From Candidatus Woesearchaeota archaeon (lineage in GTDB: Archaea; Nanobdellota; Nanobdellia; Woesearchaeales; JACRKL01): a stretch of 16,503 nucleotides of DNA. The position numbers and the translations under genes are program-made. The notes beneath the pieces were generated by a model that saw nothing but the letters and a program-made list of their open reading frames with translations, had not been told where the DNA came from and did not search any database. Location: positions 1 to 16,503 of the forward strand of contig JACRKK010000053.1 of assembly GCA_016219795.1 (NCBI GenBank), given 5' to 3'. Shown here one piece after another: positions 1 through 7,093 of this stretch. Position 1 is the first letter of the stretch. Every line of letters begins with the position of its first letter.

Positions 1-1
1 C

Positions 2-601
2 TTGTGGATGTTTGCCTGGCGTTCATCGCAGGACGTTGCAGTCTATGTGCTGGAGGATTTCTGGTCCCGCACATTATATCATCTTTTTTCATCTCCTCTA
101 CAAGTCAGCGAGTATATTATTAGCACCATGCTGTTTGGCATTTTTCGCTCCTTGATTACTTTTGCCTTTCTTGTGACTTTGGGCTATCTCGTTTATTCTT
201 TCAACTTGTTTAGCATCCCCCTATTCTTTCTTGCAACGGCAATTTTTCTTTTGACGCTTTTTGGATGGATTCTGGGTTTATTTGTGACTTCCCTTATCCT
301 GCGCTATGGTCAGCGCATACAGATACTTGCATGGAGCAGTATCTGGCTGATGCAGCCATTTAGTGCCATTTTTTATCCGGTGTCTGCGCTTCCTGCATGG
401 GCAGTGCCTATTGCAAAACTCTTGCCAACCACCCACATCTTTGAAGCATTGCGCAGCATCATCTCCTCCGGAAAAGTTTCTTCCGGTGGTTTGTGGTATG
501 CTTTCATTGTTGAGCTTCTTTTGCTTGCCATCATGACACTTTTTCTCTACAACTCGTTTAGAAAAGCACAGAAATCAGGACGATTAGTACATGGTGATTA
601 G
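2..601 (+). CDS. ABC-2 type transporter permease, C-terminal part (5' end outside window)
   Basis: The frame is open to the window edge, so the true start lies upstream; the TTG at position 2 is not a credible start. The visible 199 residues are strongly hydrophobic, with membrane segments at about 42-66, 70-98, 104-128 and 165-185. The segment with FYPVSALP (124-131) followed by LLPTTHIFEALR (140-151) is the usual C-terminal signature of ABC-2 permeases, which form the membrane channel of exporters for drugs, lipids or polysaccharides. The ATP-binding partner is not visible and would be expected upstream. The stop codon directly abuts the ATG of the next gene, so the two are probably cotranscribed. 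The substrate cannot be told from this sequence. Confidence 0.85.
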   Translation: MWMFAWRSSQDVAVYVLEDFWSRTLYHLFSSPLQVSEYIISTMLFGIFRSLITFAFLVTLGYLVYSFNLFSIPLFFLATAIFLLTLFGWILGLFVTSLILRYGQRIQILAWSSIWLMQPFSAIFYPVSALPAWAVPIAKLLPTTHIFEALRSIISSGKVSSGGLWYAFIVELLLLAIMTLFLYNSFRKAQKSGRLVHGD

Positions 602-994
602 ATGTATTCCTTTAGAGCCTACGGCCACCCAAATGTGCTTGGAACGCACAGAAACACCTTTGAATTTACCAAAGATGCTTACCTAACTCCGCAGGGGGAT
701 TGTATCATCGGAATCAAAGCAGATTTTTCTTTAACAGAAATAAAAAAGCAAATGTTTGACAAGATAAAAATAACCATTACCACAGAAAATGTTGTTGAGG
801 TGGTTCACGCAATTTACAATCCTTCATTTTCTTCAGATCATGAGATGGTTATTAGGATAACTGATTACAAAGACGCAAGGACGTTTGCAGCACATGCAGA
901 CAAAGCAGCAAAGCATTTATCAACCAAATTAACAGATGTTCTTAAGAACCCCCTACAGCAACTGACCATCACTATTTGTCCAGACGAGCAATAA
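602..994 (+). CDS. DUF371 family protein
   Basis: A complete protein of 130 residues. The N-terminal run with GHPNVLGTHRNTFEFTKD (8-25) and the following LTPQGDCIIGIKADF (28-42) are what I recognise as the DUF371 signature, a small family found almost only in archaea and without an established function. The ATG follows the TAG of the permease with no gap, and a GGTGA motif at 593-597 lies 4 nt before it, so it is very likely translated from the permease mRNA. Its last 23 nt overlap, tail to tail, with the end of the methyltransferase-like gene on the other strand. No signal peptide or membrane segment is visible. The family call rests on motif recognition. Confidence 0.8.
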   Translation: MYSFRAYGHPNVLGTHRNTFEFTKDAYLTPQGDCIIGIKADFSLTEIKKQMFDKIKITITTENVVEVVHAIYNPSFSSDHEMVIRITDYKDARTFAAHADKAAKHLSTKLTDVLKNPLQQLTITICPDEQ

Positions 995-2219
995 TCAGAT
1001 AATTGCCTTCCAATGCCAAGTCTACGACCTTGGGCACTGCAAGCTCCCTCATTTGGGTGTAATAGGGCGAGAGTGGATGGACTACTTTTCTTCTCAGGAG
1101 TTTTTCGTACAGCTTTGCGGCCTTTAGCTTTCTTGCCTTTAGTATTGTGAAATTGTGCTTCAGCTCCTCTAAGAAAAACGCATGTTCTATCGGTGAGACC
1201 TGGGTTGAGATGACATACCCGCCCATTCTTAGCAGGCAAGGGATCATTATGGTACAGATATCTTTCCATTTTTTGTGCTCTGCAAGGCAGCGTTCGCGTG
1301 TCCAGTCGGGGCTGTGCCCTATCTTGAAACGGATGGCTTTTTCTGAGGGGAAAACGGGTCCTGGCCGCAGAAGGGTAAGGATGTCATATTGCTTCTGTCC
1401 AAATTTGAAACGTCTCACATCACCCACTCTTACCTTGGTCTCAATGCCCAGAAGACTTGCCATTTCATCAAAATGGTCATCAATGCCCATAACCTCTCCG
1501 TAGGCGAGCATGACTTTGACATCCATGCCCGTATCACAGCCTATGTCTAATATCTGTTTGTGGTGAAGGAGTACAGGCAGCGATTTAAAGAATCGCTGTT
1601 TGCGTTGCAGTGCTGCATACTCATCATCTAAATACCGCACATAGGCCCTGCCTCTTGAGCGAAACAGGGCGACTGCGTATTGTTTGGTATTATGGATTTC
1701 ATTTTTTATCTTGAGTGCTCCGGGAAATGCTTTCTTTAAATGAGGCATCTTGCGGGAGCGGACATATTTCCTGCTCTGCCTTCTTGCGTAGGAAACCATG
1801 TTAGAAAGAGAAATTTTTGTGGAGAGAAAGTCTGCTGGTATTTCACAGATGCTGACCTCTGACCAGAACAGGGATTCTGGCTTGTCGTTGGCAAGCACAG
1901 CAATGTCAAGATAGAGCATTTCCCTCTCATGAAGCCTTGTCACCTTGCCTAGATGCTTTGCCTTCATGTCAGGATTGTAATGGATGAGGGGGTGATGCAG
2001 TTTCTTTGCTACCATCCCGCTGATGGTATGAATCATCTTCTCTTCAGGTGTGTCTGTGCTTTTGGGGATACTCTGCACCAAAAATACAGGTGTTTTTGTG
2101 TTGATGGCACGCAGCTTGATGTCTCCTGCATGGACCGTTCCCCTGGTCCGGAACTCGCGCAGAAGCTGTTGGTAATTGTAGAGCAGGTAGATGGGTAAAA
2201 CAACGGCTTTGATAGTCAT
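972..2219 (-). CDS. Divergent class I SAM methyltransferase-like protein
   Basis: A protein of 415 residues, last gene of the MoxR operon. Residues 222-232 (QILDIGCDTGM) match the SAM-binding motif I of Rossmann-fold methyltransferases, GIDDHF (245-250) fits the acidic motif II, and GDVRRF (266-271) fits the adenine-contact loop. At the motif IV position there is YDILTLLRPGPVF (278-290) instead of a clear catalytic motif, so substrate and activity are open. The first 200 residues form a separate basic region that I do not recognise. The ATG is 2 nt after the DUF58 stop, and GAGG (2228-2231) sits 8 nt before it, so it is translated as part of the operon. The methyltransferase fold is probable; the biological role is unknown. 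Confidence 0.65.
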   Translation of the reverse strand: MTIKAVVLPIYLLYNYQQLLREFRTRGTVHAGDIKLRAINTKTPVFLVQSIPKSTDTPEEKMIHTISGMVAKKLHHPLIHYNPDMKAKHLGKVTRLHEREMLYLDIAVLANDKPESLFWSEVSICEIPADFLSTKISLSNMVSYARRQSRKYVRSRKMPHLKKAFPGALKIKNEIHNTKQYAVALFRSRGRAYVRYLDDEYAALQRKQRFFKSLPVLLHHKQILDIGCDTGMDVKVMLAYGEVMGIDDHFDEMASLLGIETKVRVGDVRRFKFGQKQYDILTLLRPGPVFPSEKAIRFKIGHSPDWTRERCLAEHKKWKDICTIMIPCLLRMGGYVISTQVSPIEHAFFLEELKHNFTILKARKLKAAKLYEKLLRRKVVHPLSPYYTQMRELAVPKVVDLALEGNYLIIARLDK

Positions 2220-2221
2220 GT

Positions 2222-3079
2222 TTAATGCCTCATGATTTCGTAGAACGCGTCAAAGACAGGCATGTCTGAGGTTACAAAGAAGAAATCAATGCCCATCTGG
2301 TGGCAGAGGTCTTCGATTTTTGCGCTGTGCTCGTTTAGACACATTTGGTATTTCTTGCGAAGGCGCGGGCTGATGTTGGTGTGCAGCACGTCATTGCTTT
2401 CTGCATCGCGGAGCTTTACATCACCCTCAATATCAATCTCCGCCTCTTTTCTGTCCAGCACCTGGATGACCTTTATCTCATGGTTCTTGCAGTCCATGCG
2501 GCTCAACCCAGCCTTAATCTCCTCAATGTTGAACAGGAAGTCTGAGACAATGAAAATGACGCTTTTGGTGGTAATCAGTTTTCGGTATTTGCTTAAGGAT
2601 TCTTCAAAACGTGATTTTCCCTTTAATTTGAGATCCTGCAAATGCTCAATCATGCTGGCAAGCTGATGCATCCCCCGCCTTGGCGTGAAGTAATGGATGT
2701 CATCAGCAAAGGTTGAGAATTCAAATTTCTCGTTATCTCGCATAGCAAGATATGCAAATCCGATGCCTAGCATGCAGGCATATTCAAATTTTGAATTCTT
2801 GTCCCCAAAATTCATGCTGGCACTGTAATCAACAATGATATGGGCGGTGAGATTGCGTTCTTCTTCATATCTACGCACATGAAGCTTGTCTGTCCTTGCG
2901 TAAATGCGCCAGTCAATAGTCCGAAAATCATCGCCCGCCACATAATTCCGAAAATCCAAAAGCGATATGCCTCTCCCATGGGCTATGGACTTTCTGGTGC
3001 CAGCATAGTTGGAGGTGACCCTCTTGTTAATGATTAGATGGAATTTTCGAAGCTGGTTAAGAAAGGTCGTATCTATCAT
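2222..3079 (-). CDS. DUF58 / VWA-like protein (MoxR partner)
   Basis: A protein of 285 residues. The DUF58 core is clear: YVAGDDFRTIDWRIYART (46-63) and the following LHVRRYEEE (66-74). Directly after it comes the VWA metal-binding motif DYSASM (84-89, DxSxS), and a later SDF (179-181) fits the third part of the metal site. Proteins of this family are encoded next to MoxR ATPases in bacteria and archaea, where the pair is thought to act as a chaperone module that assembles or activates metal-containing or membrane complexes. Here the gene starts 2 nt after the MoxR stop, so coupled translation is expected. Unlike many DUF58 proteins, no N-terminal membrane helices are visible; this is a soluble short form, with membrane contact perhaps supplied by the two proteins encoded upstream. 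Confidence 0.92.
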   Translation of the reverse strand: MIDTTFLNQLRKFHLIINKRVTSNYAGTRKSIAHGRGISLLDFRNYVAGDDFRTIDWRIYARTDKLHVRRYEEERNLTAHIIVDYSASMNFGDKNSKFEYACMLGIGFAYLAMRDNEKFEFSTFADDIHYFTPRRGMHQLASMIEHLQDLKLKGKSRFEESLSKYRKLITTKSVIFIVSDFLFNIEEIKAGLSRMDCKNHEIKVIQVLDRKEAEIDIEGDVKLRDAESNDVLHTNISPRLRKKYQMCLNEHSAKIEDLCHQMGIDFFFVTSDMPVFDAFYEIMRH

Positions 3080-3081
3080 GG

Positions 3082-4044
3082 TCAGACGCGCTTCAATAGT
3101 TCCTTGATAGCATCATCAGGTTTCATGCCCTGACGCTCTGCATCAAAATTCAGGATGATTCTATGGCGGAGCACCGGATATGCCATGGTCTTTAAGTCTT
3201 CTTCGCTGACATGATTCCTTCCATTTAAGATGGCGCGTGCCTTGGCTGCAAGGATGAGGCCGATGGACGCACGTGGCGATGCACCGTACTCAAGGTTTTT
3301 GTCCGTACGCGTGCTGGTCACTATTTTCACTGCCTGTTGCACCATGTCGCTTGAGATAGGAACTTGTCTGGTGAACTGCTGCAGGGCAAGCAAAGAATTC
3401 TTGCCGATGACTGCTTTGATCTCATCATTTTTCTGACGTTTTGCATACTGCTCAGCAATCTTGACTTCTTCTTCAAAAGTTGGATATCTTACCACTACCT
3501 TAAGCAGGAACCTGTCTGCCTGTGCTTCAGGCAGGGGATATGTTCCTTCCTGTTCAATGGGGTTTTGAGTGGCAAGAACGAAAAAAGGCAGGTCCAGAGG
3601 CATGGTCTTGCTTGCAACCGTCACTTGTTTCTCCTGCATCGCTTCCAAAAGCGCAGACTGCGTTTTTGGCGTTGCCCTATTGATTTCATCAGCAAGTACT
3701 ATATTGGCAAAAATGGGGCCTGGCTGGAACTTGAAGAATCGCTTGCCGCCGACTTCCTCAATGACTTGTGTTCCTGTGATGTCGGAGGGCATCAGATCAG
3801 GGGTATGTTGGATCCTGCTGAACTTAAGATCCAGGCATTGGGCAAGTGTTTTTATCATGAGCGTTTTTCCAAGACCCGGGAAACCTTCCAAAAGCACGTT
3901 GCTGTCTGCAAGAAGGCCAATGAGGATAAGTTCTACAGTCTCCCTCTGGCCAATCACTATCTTATCCAACTGCTCGTAGAGCGCATCGAACGTCTTACGC
4001 AACTTTTCATATTCAGAACTGAGCATAGCATCCTCTTTTTTCAT
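3082..4044 (-). CDS. MoxR family AAA+ ATPase
   Basis: A protein of 320 residues, normal length for the family. Walker A is GFPGLGKT (54-61), Walker B IVLADEINRA (115-124), and sensor 1 is ATQN (158-161) followed by PIEQEGTYPLPEAQADRF (162-179), the MoxR hallmark. The C-terminal AAA lid follows. I place the start at 4044: a strong GGAGGG (4052-4057) lies 7 nt upstream of this ATG, while the first possible ATG at 4059 overlaps that motif and adds only five residues. MoxR ATPases remodel partner complexes together with VWA proteins, and the DUF58 partner follows 2 nt downstream. The preceding membrane proteins may be the site or substrate of the module; that part is inference. Confidence 0.95.
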   Translation of the reverse strand: MKKEDAMLSSEYEKLRKTFDALYEQLDKIVIGQRETVELILIGLLADSNVLLEGFPGLGKTLMIKTLAQCLDLKFSRIQHTPDLMPSDITGTQVIEEVGGKRFFKFQPGPIFANIVLADEINRATPKTQSALLEAMQEKQVTVASKTMPLDLPFFVLATQNPIEQEGTYPLPEAQADRFLLKVVVRYPTFEEEVKIAEQYAKRQKNDEIKAVIGKNSLLALQQFTRQVPISSDMVQQAVKIVTSTRTDKNLEYGASPRASIGLILAAKARAILNGRNHVSEEDLKTMAYPVLRHRIILNFDAERQGMKPDDAIKELLKRV

Positions 4045-4051
4045 AGCTAAT

Positions 4052-4057
4052 CCCTCC
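4052..4057 (-). promoter_or_regulatory. Shine-Dalgarno motif of the MoxR gene
   Basis: GGAGGG on the minus strand, 7 nt before the ATG at 4044. It overlaps the alternative upstream ATG at 4059, so a ribosome bound here would start at 4044. This is the strongest ribosome-binding site in the window. Confidence 0.75.
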
Positions 4058-4059
4058 AT

Positions 4060-4881
4060 TCATTTATTGTTTGCAATTTCCATAAAATAACTCTTGATAA
4101 CTTTCCTGTCTGTCTTGGAATATTCCTCTTTATAGGTCGCATCAACAGCTCCCTCAAAACCCCTGCTGTTTAAAAATCTTTCCTCAAATTGTTGATCTTC
4201 AATTTGTTTCTCTCTGGAATAATCAATCTCATCATTGGCATACTGCATCTGCATAAGGACCTCGTCTTTTCCTAATTCCGCTTTTGACTTTGAGCCAAAG
4301 ATTGCTGCCCCATTCAGACCCCCACCATCTCCACCATTACCTTCTGCATTTCCCTCAAAGAAATCATTGATGTTGGAGCTGATGGCCACAGCTTTCTCAC
4401 CTGCAGTGGTGATGAATTCGCCCATATCATTAATCAACCGCAGATTAAATATGCTGGTAAAAATGATCATGAAGCACAGCAGGCATACAGCCCCTATTTT
4501 GAGAAAGGACTGCTTCATATCGAAAAAACTTCCTACGGTGACTTTGCTCATTTTTAGGTCAACTTCATCCCTCAGCTTTTCAACAATAAAATTATTCTGG
4601 TCGAGGGAATCGCGCACTGTGCGAAGCCGCTCGTTGAGTTGTGGATATTTCTTTTCAATGATATCCACATCGATACCTCTGACCCTTCTGGTGAAATTGA
4701 GGATAAAATAGATGGCTGCCGCAGGGATTGCCCCGTAGAGAGGAGGAATGCCAAACATAAACAACACAAAATAAACCAGGAGGAACGCAAGGATAGCATT
4801 CAGCAACTGTTCAAAAAGGATAAGCCCTGTAAAGGTATGCCGGATTTCCTTGAGAATCTTCTCAATCATCTCTTTAGACAT
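4060..4881 (-). CDS. Membrane protein with three predicted helices, MoxR-operon associated
   Basis: A protein of 273 residues if started at 4881. Numbering from the longest frame (ATG at 4893, 277 residues), membrane segments lie at about 26-48, 52-67 and 131-150. Between helices 2 and 3 is KKYPQLNERLRTVRDSL (81-97), a pattern seen in archaeal membrane proteins encoded beside MoxR/DUF58 genes. After helix 3 comes a Gly/Asn-rich linker (181-195) and a charged helical tail. The start is undecided between 4893, 4881 and 4869, since none has a good Shine-Dalgarno motif. I chose 4881 because it gives an 8-nt overlap with the upstream gene, as seen for the MinD-like gene. A scaffold or substrate of the MoxR module is plausible but not shown by the sequence. 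Confidence 0.75.
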   Translation of the reverse strand: MSKEMIEKILKEIRHTFTGLILFEQLLNAILAFLLVYFVLFMFGIPPLYGAIPAAAIYFILNFTRRVRGIDVDIIEKKYPQLNERLRTVRDSLDQNNFIVEKLRDEVDLKMSKVTVGSFFDMKQSFLKIGAVCLLCFMIIFTSIFNLRLINDMGEFITTAGEKAVAISSNINDFFEGNAEGNGGDGGGLNGAAIFGSKSKAELGKDEVLMQMQYANDEIDYSREKQIEDQQFEERFLNSRGFEGAVDATYKEEYSKTDRKVIKSYFMEIANNK

Positions 4882-5479
4882 TCTTAAGCACATCCGTTTC
4901 TTTGCTTACATCATTGGCATCCCCTTTCACATCAGAGAGGATGTCTTTACAGGCCTGAGGTGTAGCATCCTGTCCCTGATAGTTTGTGATAGTGTTGAGC
5001 AGCACATTTACTGCCTTTGCAAGATTGTTTGTTGCGCTCTTATAGGCTTTGACATCCGTTGATGCTTCTTCCAGTTCAGCGGTTTTCTCCAGCAGGTTTG
5101 TTTTTGTGGTATCAAGCTCACTTTCTGTGGTTTTCCATTTGTAGTAATAATCCTCTTTTTCTGCTTCACTTTTTTTGAGGCTGGCACGAAGATCAGTATT
5201 CTGGTCCTCAAGCGATTCTTTCACATCTGTGACATTTTCATACAACTTGCTTAATTCCTGCTCACGTTCCTGCTTAAGCCCAAGTTCTTCATTGGTTTTA
5301 GAAAGGATATTCTGTTTGCTTTCCAGCTCCTGCCTGGTTTTTTCCAGTTCGCTTACTTTTGCAGAAAAAAGGGATGACATATTCGTATAGGTGCTCTGAT
5401 AATAAATGGATATTCCTGCAAGAATCATAATAATAAGGATAATAATGGTCAGTAGCATGAAATTGACATTCTTCTGCAT
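4874..5479 (-). CDS. Membrane-anchored coiled-coil protein, first gene of the MoxR operon
   Basis: A protein of 201 residues. Residues 7-27 are a hydrophobic stretch rich in Ile and Leu, a signal anchor, followed by about 115 residues of heptad-like, Glu/Lys/Leu-rich sequence (about 38-155) that should form a long coiled coil. The last 45 residues are less regular. A topology with a short N-terminus inside and the coiled coil on the far side of the membrane is likely but not certain. GGTGA (5486-5490) lies 6 nt before the ATG and a TATA box lies at 5538-5545, so this gene leads the operon with a leader of about 35 nt. No enzymatic motif is visible. A structural or tethering role for the MoxR/DUF58 proteins is inference from position. 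Confidence 0.78.
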   Translation of the reverse strand: MQKNVNFMLLTIIILIIMILAGISIYYQSTYTNMSSLFSAKVSELEKTRQELESKQNILSKTNEELGLKQEREQELSKLYENVTDVKESLEDQNTDLRASLKKSEAEKEDYYYKWKTTESELDTTKTNLLEKTAELEEASTDVKAYKSATNNLAKAVNVLLNTITNYQGQDATPQACKDILSDVKGDANDVSKETDVLKNV

Positions 5480-5537
5480 TCCTTGTCACCTTCTTTTTGG
5501 ATAGTCTTGGCTATTAGTATAGTGAAACCAATACTGA

Positions 5538-5545
5538 TATATAAA
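5538..5545 (-). promoter_or_regulatory. TATA box of the MoxR operon
   Basis: TTTATATA on the minus strand within an AT-rich run (5537-5550). A start about 27 nt downstream gives a transcript from about 5514 and a 35-nt leader carrying the GGTGA motif of the first gene. Confidence 0.6.
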
Positions 5546-5557
5546 TATTTCTCTAAC

Positions 5558-5580
5558 CAGATTTTGCGTAGCAAAATCTG
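5558..5580. repeat. Perfect 10-bp inverted repeat with 3-nt loop
   Basis: CAGATTTTGC (5558-5567) and GCAAAATCTG (5571-5580) are exact reverse complements, separated by GTA. The hairpin sits just upstream of the operon TATA box and about 70 nt beyond the 3' end of tRNA-His. It has no following T-run on the minus strand that would make it a standard terminator. It may be a regulator-binding site for the operon promoter or a processing signal; the sequence alone does not decide. Confidence 0.6.
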
Positions 5581-5644
5581 TGGATAGGTAAGGTGAATCC
5601 AGAAACAGTATCTTTCTTAAAACACATTTGGATACTGATGGAAT

Positions 5645-5649
5645 AAAAA
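5645..5649 (-). terminator. Oligo-T terminator after tRNA-His
   Basis: Five T residues on the minus strand begin one nucleotide after the base following the discriminator of tRNA-His. Oligo-T runs are the intrinsic termination signal of archaeal RNA polymerase, and the position fits a single-gene tRNA transcript. Confidence 0.55.
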
Positions 5650-5650
5650 G

Positions 5651-5724
5651 GGTGGCTGCCGTGATTTGAACACGGCCGAGGAGATCCACAGTCCCCTATG
5701 CTACCAAGCTACATCACAGCCACC
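5651..5724 (-). tRNA. tRNA-His (anticodon GTG)
   Basis: The minus strand folds into a full cloverleaf. The acceptor stem is GTGGCTG / CAGCCAC (7 bp), the D-arm keeps A14, G18G19 and A21, and the anticodon stem is GGGGA / TCTCC around loop CTGTGGA. The anticodon GTG is at 5687-5689. A 4-nt variable loop follows, then T-arm CCGTG-TTCAAAT-CACGG. Two features of tRNA-His confirm the identity: an encoded extra G at position -1 (5724) and discriminator C73 (5651) opposite it. The 3' CCA is not encoded: the genome reads CC-TTTTT from C73. There is no intron. The TTTTATAAAA element at 5792-5801, overlapping the end of the MinD-like gene, could drive it with a leader of about 45 nt. Confidence 0.96.
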
Positions 5725-5791
5725 ATAATACCATTGTCTGATTGTGTTTTCAATGTTATCCGGGTCTTTATGACTACGAGAGCTCCATCTG

Positions 5792-5801
5792 TTTTATAAA
5801 A
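5792..5801 (-). promoter_or_regulatory. Possible TATA box for tRNA-His
   Basis: TTTTATAAAA overlaps the stop codon of the MinD-like gene. A start 27 nt downstream would be near 5770, some 45 nt before the mature tRNA end. Closer to the tRNA no good TATA element is visible. The motif is palindromic, so its strand is not certain. Confidence 0.35.
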
Positions 5802-6633
5802 GTTTTGATGCTCGGTCTTTGGATTTGCGCTGTTTTTGGTATTCTGTTACCCCGAAAATCTCTAAAAGAAAATCTGTCACCCGTTTCCTGCTCATTTTCT
5901 TCTCCATTTTGATGCTTTCTATATAGGGCTGGCCGATGAGGTAAGCAGCCACTTTTCTATAAGCAACAGAGGATGGGCTTTCAGGATGGCTGTAGCAGAT
6001 AGGATGGCGCAGCATCAGTGCTTCCCGCATCCGGTCATCGTAAGGAATAATACCTATAATCTTGGATTCAATCAAGGTTTCCACATTCTGGGTGGTCATG
6101 TCCCTTGAGTCACCTTTAACATGGCTTAGAATGACGCCAATAATATCCTTGCCGTGCTCTTTAACAAGTCTCTTGAGCCGGACAGCATCAGTAACGGACG
6201 GAAGCTCAGGCCTTGTTACAATCAGCACTGCGTCGGCTGCGCTGATAGCAGCCTTCACCTCGCTTCCTAGTCCGGCTGAAGCATCGATTAAGACAACCTC
6301 TGCCTTTCCACGGAGGCCAGAGACTGCCTCTGGGAGCTTTTTAGGGTCTATGGACTGGAGGTCTGCATACCTAATACTGCCGGGAATGATCTTAAGCCCG
6401 GAAGGATGGAGATAAGCAGCATCATGGATTTCTGCATTTCCCTTCAGGACATCATGCAGTGTCACAGGCACAAGGGGCGCACCCAGATGAATGCTCATAT
6501 GCGGTGTTGTCAGGTTCCCATCGACCACAATAACCTGCCTGCCAAAATTGTTTAAGGCAAGACCTAGGTTTATGGCCGCGGTGGTTTTGCCACATCCGCC
6601 TTTGCCTGAAACGACAGCTATAATCTTAGTCAT
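5794..6633 (-). CDS. MinD/ParA-family ATPase
   Basis: A protein of 279 residues with a complete deviant Walker motif, SGKGGCGKTT (9-18), including the signature lysine K11 of the MinD/ParA class. Switch I is VVDGNL (36-41) and switch II is VLIDASAGLG (114-123), where most MinD proteins have a D-x-P-A-G. The C-terminus is basic (RKR at about 245, then KQRKSKDRASK). Proteins of this class dimerise on ATP and position partners on membranes, DNA or protein assemblies. The ATG overlaps the end of the upstream HEPN-like gene by 8 nt, so the three genes of this operon are translationally linked. That suggests the ATPase works with the two upstream proteins rather than in septum placement; this is inference. 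Confidence 0.92.
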   Translation of the reverse strand: MTKIIAVVSGKGGCGKTTAAINLGLALNNFGRQVIVVDGNLTTPHMSIHLGAPLVPVTLHDVLKGNAEIHDAAYLHPSGLKIIPGSIRYADLQSIDPKKLPEAVSGLRGKAEVVLIDASAGLGSEVKAAISAADAVLIVTRPELPSVTDAVRLKRLVKEHGKDIIGVILSHVKGDSRDMTTQNVETLIESKIIGIIPYDDRMREALMLRHPICYSHPESPSSVAYRKVAAYLIGQPYIESIKMEKKMSRKRVTDFLLEIFGVTEYQKQRKSKDRASKLL

Positions 6634-7093
6634 GCTCTTTTTTCACGTTTAAGAATAGTTCAATCCACTTGAAATCGTCCTTTGCACGCTGGAAATAAAT
6701 AACAATCTCATCGATAGATACCCTGTATTCCTTGCCCTCAACCTCGGTTATCATGGTGACGTGCCGCCTGAACTCCTCTTCCTTGGTGAAAGGAGTACGC
6801 AGCATCTTCCGCAGAAGGATGTACCAATCCAGAATCTTCTGTATCTGCTCTTCCTTGATGTATTCCGTTCGCACAATGTCAATCTTGGCTGCAGGACTCT
6901 TGGGCTCTGACTCCAGAACGTGCTTCTCTTTCAATTTTTTTATGAGTGCATCTATTATAAACCCATAGGCATTAATCATCCGCTCAACAGCACTGCGGAT
7001 AACATCTACCGTGCGGGTATATTTCAGGCTGACGTAGATAAGATGATCCACGCGCTTAAGTTCCTGGTTTGCTTCACCTAAAGATTCCCGCAT
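6626..7093 (-). CDS. Helical protein, diverged paralogue of its upstream neighbour
   Basis: A protein of 155 residues, almost all predicted helix, which I do not recognise as a named family. It aligns over most of its length with the 161-residue protein encoded just upstream. Helix 2 here (about 29-52, VDVIRSAVERMINAYGFIID) matches that protein's 30-52 region, and EEFRR (106-110) followed by a short beta-like strand and a last helix matches its VEFRR (110-114) region. At the place of the neighbour's Rx5H motif it keeps the Arg (R95) but has Pro (P101) where His would be, so any HEPN-type active site is lost. The gene overlaps the upstream gene by 20 nt and the MinD-like gene by 8 nt. A non-catalytic partner of the upstream protein is likely. 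Confidence 0.75.
   Translation of the reverse strand: MRESLGEANQELKRVDHLIYVSLKYTRTVDVIRSAVERMINAYGFIIDALIKKLKEKHVLESEPKSPAAKIDIVRTEYIKEEQIQKILDWYILLRKMLRTPFTKEEEFRRHVTMITEVEGKEYRVSIDEIVIYFQRAKDDFKWIELFLNVKKEHD

Noticed and set aside
3364..4050. Long open frame (228 codons) on the plus strand across the MoxR gene
   Set aside because: It is antisense to a well-conserved MoxR ATPase, its translation has no recognisable domain and many Cys/Phe/His typical of a reverse-frame shadow.
4740..4893. CRISPR array or CRISPR-associated genes
   Set aside because: No direct repeats with regular spacing were found here or elsewhere in the window, and no Cas motifs; the HEPN-like protein alone is not evidence for CRISPR.
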